Below are positions 58,226 to 64,000 of a stretch of DNA of 64,000 bases, one piece after another. The translations under genes were made by a program, and so were the position numbers. This stretch comes from Acidimicrobiaceae bacterium (lineage in GTDB: Bacteria; Actinomycetota; Acidimicrobiia; Acidimicrobiales; MedAcidi-G1). Position 1 is the stretch's first letter. Every line of letters begins with the position of its first letter. The stretch is from assembly GCA_002717365.1 (NCBI GenBank), contig PBDJ01000022.1, forward strand, positions 52,815 to 116,814, written 5' to 3'. The notes beneath the pieces were generated by a model. The model did not search any database. It worked only from the letters and a program-made list of their open reading frames with translations, and was not told where the DNA came from.

Positions 58226-59550
58226 GCGTCGAGTCTCCGTAACTCTCGATTCGTCCAAATCCCCGAGATGACCGCCAACGCCACATGTCCTAGTAGGCAT
58301 GCATATGCCGCTCCGCGCATTCCCCACTCCGGGATCATCACCAAATTGAGCAGCACCGCCACTGCTCCACCAAGGACCTGGGGAGGACCTATTCCTCTCG
58401 GCCTGCTGAACCCAACCAAGAGCGACTGGTACATGAAGTAGATAGACAACACCATCTCGGCAATCGTCACTATTGCGAGGATGCCGAGAGCCTCTCTGAA
58501 ACCCTCACCGAACACCGCCAGAAGGAGCGTTGAGCCGACTACGGCTGATATGCCCAAGATGAGCACCTGTGCGACGACAAAGAGCCTGGCGTAGCGCCGC
58601 ACCGCTTTTACTGGATCGACGCCACTACGGCCACGATCTGCGATCACCTGACCGAATGCCTTCGGAACAATCCGAAGTGTCTCAGGGATAGCCAGAGCGA
58701 CCACATACAACCCGAGAGAATCGGCGCCTGCGACCGCAGCCAAGATGGCCCGATCAGAACGAAGGGCGATGAAGATCGATACCTGCCCGAGCATCGGATA
58801 GAAGCCATCGGTAATCAGGCTCCGCCAGTGCGTCGTTAGGCCAAGCCCGGCCTTCTGTCGAACTTGTACAACCTGGCCGATAAGCCAGCTAGCACCGAGC
58901 ACCAACCCCAGAGCCATCGTCAGGATGGCCGAGGTCGAGCTGAGCCGTCCGCTCATCAGCAGACCAACTACAACGAAGGCTTCACTGACACCAATAATCA
59001 CCTCGGCCATTAGGACATTGCGATACCGACGAAGCCCGTAGAGCACGGCGACCGCGGAGTTAAACAGCATCGTGGCCAAACTCAAGGCAAAGATCGCCAG
59101 CGAGAACTCCCAGGTCATGTAAAAGGAGGTCAGCGAAATCACTCCAACCGATGCAGCTACTAGCAAGGCCTGAAGCGGCAGAAGTGCGATTGACAGCGAT
59201 ACGACGTCTCGTGGCCCTACTGGATCAGTGGGCCTAAGAAGCCGTATGCGACCGCTAGTGGGCGTCCCAGCATTGGCGACATGTGTCGTCGCCCAAGCGA
59301 TGGTGAAGGCGAGGGCAATTTCTCCTCGACCAACCGGTCCAAGATGTCTGCCGGTGATGACTACGAATGCAAAACCAACAGCGGCATTTGCGAGGCGCGA
59401 TAGAAAAACGATCAAGACCTCGCCTCTGAGCCTCTGGAACCAACTTTCTAGTTTCTCGCCACCCAGCCATCGGCTTATAAGGCTCACATCGTCCACCCAC
59501 TCGACCGACCGGGCCCCCAGAGGCGAGTTCGGCGACCCAGGCGACGACAA
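58222..59550 (-). CDS. Wzx-like polysaccharide flippase (MOP superfamily)
   Basis: VLIVFLSRLANAAVGFAFVVITGRHLGPVGRGEIALAFTIAWATTHVANAGT, ~12 hydrophobic segments. Confidence 0.82.
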   Translation of the reverse strand: MSSPGSPNSPLGARSVEWVDDVSLISRWLGGEKLESWFQRLRGEVLIVFLSRLANAAVGFAFVVITGRHLGPVGRGEIALAFTIAWATTHVANAGTPTSGRIRLLRPTDPVGPRDVVSLSIALLPLQALLVAASVGVISLTSFYMTWEFSLAIFALSLATMLFNSAVAVLYGLRRYRNVLMAEVIIGVSEAFVVVGLLMSGRLSSTSAILTMALGLVLGASWLIGQVVQVRQKAGLGLTTHWRSLITDGFYPMLGQVSIFIALRSDRAILAAVAGADSLGLYVVALAIPETLRIVPKAFGQVIADRGRSGVDPVKAVRRYARLFVVAQVLILGISAVVGSTLLLAVFGEGFREALGILAIVTIAEMVLSIYFMYQSLLVGFSRPRGIGPPQVLGGAVAVLLNLVMIPEWGMRGAAYACLLGHVALAVISGIWTNRELRRLDA

Positions 59551-60467
59551 ATTGCTCGAACCGGCAACGTGAAGACTCGCCGTGGGTCATAGCGAATAGA
59601 ACGCCATAGGTTAGGAAATGCGAGTTTCACCTGGCCGCGCTGCAAATACGAATATCCAATATGGGCAGAAAGGTTGGCTCGGCACCGCCGCTCAAAGGAC
59701 GGGCTTTCTCCTCCAGCGAAGACGCGGTCGTAGAGGGTTTGCACATCGCTGGCCAGCTCTCCTATCTGACGATGCATCTGCTGTGCATGGAGCCGGTATC
59801 GAACGAGCACCTCAGGAAGCGAGTCGATGTGACCAACATCTGCTATCCGGAGGGCGAAGTCGAGGTCGGCTGAGACGGAAAATTCCGGATCGAAGAGACG
59901 TAACTCGTCAAGCGCCGGCCGGCTGATAAGTGCAGCAGAGGCCAACGCTAGGCCGTTTCCCTCCAGCGACATCCAACCTCTTAACGCCGCCGAACCATCC
60001 CTGACACGCACCACTCCGGTTCGTCGACCAGTTCGATCGTCAAAGAACTCAAAGCCGCAGGTGCACATCGGTGCGCCGCTGTACTCCAGGCTTTCCACCT
60101 GTAACTCGAGTTTTTTTGGTTGCCAAAGATCATCTGCATCCAGCAGGGCAATAAACGTCCCAGTCGACTCCTCAATGCCTATATTGCGCGCAGCAGCCAC
60201 TCCACTATTGGTCGTCTGAAGCAAGCGCACTGGTTTTTCGCTGTCAGCAGCGAACTCGGCGACAATCTCCGCTCCCCGGTCCGTCGATCCATCGTCCACC
60301 ACAATGATCTCGAAATGTGAATACGTCTGATCAGACACCGTCGCCAAGGTCTTACCGATCCAACTCGCTGCCTGAAACATGGGGATCACGACAGACACGA
60401 GAGGGCGATCATCCCCGAGAGAACTCACTGACTGTCCTGCCGGCGCCAGCCAACCGCAACCCACCAA
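59484..60467 (-). CDS. Glycosyltransferase family 2
   Basis: PLVSVVIPMFQAASWIGKTLATVSDQTYSHFEIIVVDDGSTDRGAEIVAEFA...GVAAARNIGIEESTGTFIALLDADDLWQPKKLELQ. Confidence 0.92.
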   Translation of the reverse strand: MVGCGWLAPAGQSVSSLGDDRPLVSVVIPMFQAASWIGKTLATVSDQTYSHFEIIVVDDGSTDRGAEIVAEFAADSEKPVRLLQTTNSGVAAARNIGIEESTGTFIALLDADDLWQPKKLELQVESLEYSGAPMCTCGFEFFDDRTGRRTGVVRVRDGSAALRGWMSLEGNGLALASAALISRPALDELRLFDPEFSVSADLDFALRIADVGHIDSLPEVLVRYRLHAQQMHRQIGELASDVQTLYDRVFAGGESPSFERRCRANLSAHIGYSYLQRGQVKLAFPNLWRSIRYDPRRVFTLPVRAICRRLGRRTRLWGPGRSSGWTM

Positions 60468-61354
60468 GGCGGGCCCTCCGCGAATACAACATTCTCAAGG
60501 CCGGCGGTCTCGAGGAGAAGACGAACCTCGTCACGGCTGTAGCGCTTCTCCAACCGAGTACCGAACCTGTCCAAGGCATCATTTCGCATCACGTAGAAAG
60601 ACCGTCGTCGATACTGGAACAGAGGAACCCAAGACGGATCTCTTCCTGCCTTCTCCAACAACTTGGCAAAACGAGCTAACGGCCAGTAGACGAGAGCACC
60701 TATGCCATCGGCAACAAGCAGTCGCATTCTTCGCGGAAGGCGCGCAACCACATAGCGGACGGCAGTAACCACAGTTAGCAACAAGCGTTGTAGCAGCCCA
60801 CGATTATCCAGGTCGTAGTACAGGTAGACAAGAAACGGTGCTCCCGGCTTCAGTTTCTGCACGCATGTCGCCGTAGCAAGTTCAGTGTCGGGAATGTGAT
60901 GAAGAACTCCCAGGGAGTATCCGAAATCACAACTACCGTCAGGGAGTTCGAGTTCACAAATATCTTGATGGTGGAACACCACATTGGAATGTTCAACAAG
61001 AGTTCGGCGCGCAATTTCAAGTGCAGCATCGCTGGCATCGATGCAATGAAGTAGACCTACTCTTGGCGCAAAAAAGGCGGCCCAGCGCCCGGACCCACAA
61101 CCGGCGTCGAAACCTACTGCGTTCTGGGGTAGGTCTCGCCATGGGAATATCGACGCGTAGAGTTCGAACATTTCCCGTAACTCATGAGTTGACAGCGCTT
61201 GGTTGGTGAAACGAGACCACTCCTCGCCGAATCCTCTTATGACCCGTCGACTCAGATCGGCCGATTCACGCCCTACTGGAACTTGGTTGGTTCTTTTCGA
61301 ATTGTCGATCTCACCATTCTTCATGAGTTCTTGAACGCTCGTCCGCCTAGCCAA
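60425..61354 (-). CDS. Class I SAM-dependent methyltransferase
   Basis: VGFDAGCGSGRWAAFFAPRVGLLHCIDASDAALEIAR, DFGYSLGVLHHIPDTELATATCVQKLKPGAPFLVYLY. Confidence 0.9.
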   Translation of the reverse strand: MARRTSVQELMKNGEIDNSKRTNQVPVGRESADLSRRVIRGFGEEWSRFTNQALSTHELREMFELYASIFPWRDLPQNAVGFDAGCGSGRWAAFFAPRVGLLHCIDASDAALEIARRTLVEHSNVVFHHQDICELELPDGSCDFGYSLGVLHHIPDTELATATCVQKLKPGAPFLVYLYYDLDNRGLLQRLLLTVVTAVRYVVARLPRRMRLLVADGIGALVYWPLARFAKLLEKAGRDPSWVPLFQYRRRSFYVMRNDALDRFGTRLEKRYSRDEVRLLLETAGLENVVFAEGPPWWVAVGWRRQDSQ

Positions 61355-61535
61355 GGACCAAATACAACTCCAATACCCGGGTGCCCCAAAACGAAACAGG
61401 CCTGCCCTATGAACTGCGTCTGCACCCTTGCCACTGTAGGGCCACCCTGGGCCATCAAATGCGGCTATGACCGTCTCCTACGATGAACGGCACTATCGCT
61501 CACCCAAGGGTATCGATTCGTCACCTAACGCTGAT

Positions 61536-63647
61536 TCAACAACCCGCCTGCCCTGGTACAGCACAGAGAGACGCATGTTTGGATGCCTCCGTGTAACCAA
61601 GATGGTCATAGATCTCACTTACGATCTGCCACCTCTCCGCGTTCGTCCCATCGGCCGACATGGATACCGTGCCAAGAGCCTCAAAGGTTGCCAATAGTTG
61701 GCTTGCGCGCTCCTCGCTACCTGTCAAGGCGAAGAATCCTGCCGCCTCAACGAGCACACCAGCTCCGTGGGGGTCTAGTCGGACAGCCTCCTCGTACCAT
61801 TGGCCAGCTACTTCCAATCGGTTCATTCGAATCGCTGCCCGAGCAACCTGGACCGCTGCGAAAGCATTCCCTGGCTTAAGGCGGGCAATCTCCTGGCGCT
61901 CTTCGAAGGCAATCTCGTGCATCTGGTTCTTTTCATGCAGGTCTGCCAATCGCTCCAGGTAGGCGCTGTTCCGAGGCTGCAGGTTTACCGCTTTCTGGAA
62001 CTCCTCGCCGGCCAACCCTGGGTTTCGCTCGTTCCTGGCCTCTTGACCCCGGTAGGCGGCCATATCGGCCCGCAGCGGCGCCGAGAGCGGAACAAGGGCA
62101 AGGAGAAACACGACAAGGAGTCCAGCTCCCACCACCCGCTGGCCGTTGCCAACAAGCCGCCGACTCAACGGCAACTCCAGCACCGGCAGGGATTCCCTCA
62201 CTCCGCCAGCTAGGAGAACCCCACCCAGAACCCACTGTGTGGAGATAAGTCCAGGTACATCAATCGAAACGCTGGCCTGAATCTGATATCCGAGCCATGC
62301 AGCCAAGACGGCCCCAAAAAATAGCCGGGACTCGGCCTCGGACCTTCGGACAGCCTGGACCCCGTAATAGCCCACTACCAGAAGGATCCCAACGTAGGCA
62401 ATGGCCAGGATGACACCACCACCGCTCAGGATGCCGAGTAGGACGCTGTGTGGTGAATCTGCATGGGAAGTCTCCAGGCTGACGGCCCGTTCAATCGAGC
62501 GGTGTGCAGTGAAGTAGTTCGGGTACGCCTCAAGGCCGGTGCCAACTATTGGGCTCGTCTTGAAAACCGAAAGGGCTACCCTCCAATACTCGAGACGGTT
62601 GGAGAGGCCGCTTTCGACACCGTCGAGTATTCGACGGAAAAGGAAGATGCCTGAAACCACGCCGACAGAAAGCGTGGCGCCCAGCCACAGCCGACCAGAC
62701 CCATTTCCTTTGCGGTCACCGTCGTCTAGGGCGGGCACAGGTCGATCCAACCCGATCGCGAGTCTGGCGCAGCCTGCCAGGAGAGCCATGACACCCAGAA
62801 GAAGACCAACTCCGGGATCGTCGAACAGGATCGGCAGGCCACCAACAACCGCCGCTACCGGCAAGGCCACTAGGACTGCTACCGGACGGTTACTCCTGCA
62901 TCCTTGCAACGCCCAGTTGGCGAGGACGCCTAGTGCAACAAATGCTGCCACATACCCTTGAAATGCTCCCAGGTAGGCCAACGCCACCACGGATGCGCCA
63001 ATCACGGCCCCTGATCCAACCTTGACCACGGGTCCGCGGGTTGATCCGAATGGAACCCAGACCAGCAAGGGCAGGGTGAGTGCGACGAACCCTGCTGAGA
63101 AGTTCGGATTCCCAAGTGTTGAAAAGACCTGGGCGTCGTGGGTGCCTAGCCCGACGACCCAAGACAACGGATCCAACCCATAAGCCTGAAGCAGCGCATA
63201 GCTGACTACCGCCACATGCGCAATAACGAAGGCCTGTACCAACGGTTCAAGTGACCGGCGCCTTCCGAGGCGGAAGACAGCATGGAGGAGTCCGACACAC
63301 AGCCCGTAGGTGATGGCACCCGCCCCTCGCACGGTCAGACCCGTCAGAGCAACCCAGGTCTGACTCGAGAGAAATGAGGTCACGGCCAACGCTGTCAGGA
63401 AGGCAACCGAGGCAACCGAGACAACTACGGGTCCGCGCTCAAGACGACCAGTAACCACAATCCGATGGAAGCCCACCAGCAACACGGCTACGGCAACCGT
63501 CCACAGAAGCACCACCTGTGGGATAACGAAGATCCGAAGCGAAGTCGGGAATACGAGCGTCGGAACCCCGATGATCGCAACGATTAGCAAAGCAAGAAGG
63601 AGGCGGTCTGCAGGAGCGAGCCCACCCCTTTCCGTTCCTGCCACCAC
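61536..63647 (-). CDS. O-antigen ligase/polymerase-like membrane protein (Wzy_C/WaaL) with C-terminal TPR-like region
   Basis: Many TM segments; IVGTGLEAYPNYFTAHRSIE...SHADSPHSVLLGILSGGG (Wzy_C-like); C-terminal repeats NPGLAGEEFQKAVNLQPRNSAYLERLADLHE...RLEVAGQWYEEAVRLDPHGAGVLVEAAGF. Confidence 0.85.
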   Translation of the reverse strand: MVAGTERGGLAPADRLLLALLIVAIIGVPTLVFPTSLRIFVIPQVVLLWTVAVAVLLVGFHRIVVTGRLERGPVVVSVASVAFLTALAVTSFLSSQTWVALTGLTVRGAGAITYGLCVGLLHAVFRLGRRRSLEPLVQAFVIAHVAVVSYALLQAYGLDPLSWVVGLGTHDAQVFSTLGNPNFSAGFVALTLPLLVWVPFGSTRGPVVKVGSGAVIGASVVALAYLGAFQGYVAAFVALGVLANWALQGCRSNRPVAVLVALPVAAVVGGLPILFDDPGVGLLLGVMALLAGCARLAIGLDRPVPALDDGDRKGNGSGRLWLGATLSVGVVSGIFLFRRILDGVESGLSNRLEYWRVALSVFKTSPIVGTGLEAYPNYFTAHRSIERAVSLETSHADSPHSVLLGILSGGGVILAIAYVGILLVVGYYGVQAVRRSEAESRLFFGAVLAAWLGYQIQASVSIDVPGLISTQWVLGGVLLAGGVRESLPVLELPLSRRLVGNGQRVVGAGLLVVFLLALVPLSAPLRADMAAYRGQEARNERNPGLAGEEFQKAVNLQPRNSAYLERLADLHEKNQMHEIAFEERQEIARLKPGNAFAAVQVARAAIRMNRLEVAGQWYEEAVRLDPHGAGVLVEAAGFFALTGSEERASQLLATFEALGTVSMSADGTNAERWQIVSEIYDHLGYTEASKHASLCAVPGQAGC

Positions 63648-63783
63648 GGCGCTGATGATAGGTCACCAGTAAGAACGGACCGGGTAGCAGTCCCGTCTGC
63701 AGCAGGGGGTCAGATCTCTGAATGCTGCCTATCAGGTGGGCGGGGTCCCTCTAAGAGCCGGCCACCCGCAGATGTAACCGACC

Positions 63784-64000
63784 TCAGGCCAGGGCGCGAA
63801 TCAGGAATGCGGCCATCTCAGCTCGGGTGACGAACCGGTCCGGGCAGAACGAGGTAGGCGAACAACCAGAGGTGATACCACTCGCCTCCAGCGAAGCGAT
63901 CTCAGCCCCGAAGAAGTGGCCCCCAATGTCGGAAAACGGCATATCTCCTGCGGCAGATAAACCGAAGCCACGTACGAGAAATGCGGCCATCTCAGCTCGG
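63784..64000 (-). CDS. SLH-type repeat protein, C-terminus only (runs off right edge)
   Basis: MAAFLVRGFGLSAAGDMPFSDIGGHFFGAEIASLEASGITSGCSPTSFCPDRFVTRAEMAAFLIRALA*, same repeat type as the protease at 20534. Confidence 0.85.
   Translation of the reverse strand, partial: RAEMAAFLVRGFGLSAAGDMPFSDIGGHFFGAEIASLEASGITSGCSPTSFCPDRFVTRAEMAAFLIRALA

Noticed and set aside
61355-61535. Short plus-strand ORFs between methyltransferase and ligase genes
   Set aside because: Overlap flanking minus-strand genes and lack motifs.
1-64000. CRISPR array, retron, toxin-antitoxin or phage-defence system
   Set aside because: No regularly spaced repeats, reverse transcriptase, Cas or other defence motifs noticed on either strand.

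Overview
The window is actinobacterial-looking DNA, possibly Acidimicrobiia-like (inferred from gene content and GC only). It has two parts. Positions ~1-10.3 kb are very GC-rich: glycosyltransferases, an LCP ligase, an aminotransferase IV, birA, a biotin-dependent carboxylase alpha subunit, a frameshifted flavoprotein disulfide reductase and a GT2. From ~10.3 kb to the right edge is a lower-GC, mosaic cell-surface polysaccharide locus: GT2/GT4/GT9/GT-C enzymes, nucleotide-sugar enzymes, WecA/MraY-like transferase, a Wzx-like flippase, an ABC flippase, an O-antigen-ligase-like protein, CDP-sugar genes, methyltransferases, deacetylases, and SLH-domain proteins inside it and at the right edge. 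Main observations: (1) a 752-aa GT2-transmembrane-radical SAM/SPASM-like fusion divergent from a ChbG/HpnK-type deacetylase, the same three chemistries as hopanoid HpnI/J/K in a different architecture; (2) a WecE-like aminotransferase, ArnC-like GT2 and sugar formyltransferase bracketed by two same-orientation, diverged 3' halves of a tRNA-Pro(GGG)-like sequence, with a decayed tyrosine-integrase C-terminus just outside; (3) an orphan with a ParB-like-looking motif beside a methyltransferase; (4) a CDP-sugar C-methylation operon lacking rfbH; (5) a frameshift in the disulfide reductase gene. No CRISPR array, rRNA or intact tRNA was seen. All family calls are from reading translated motifs; no database search was run.
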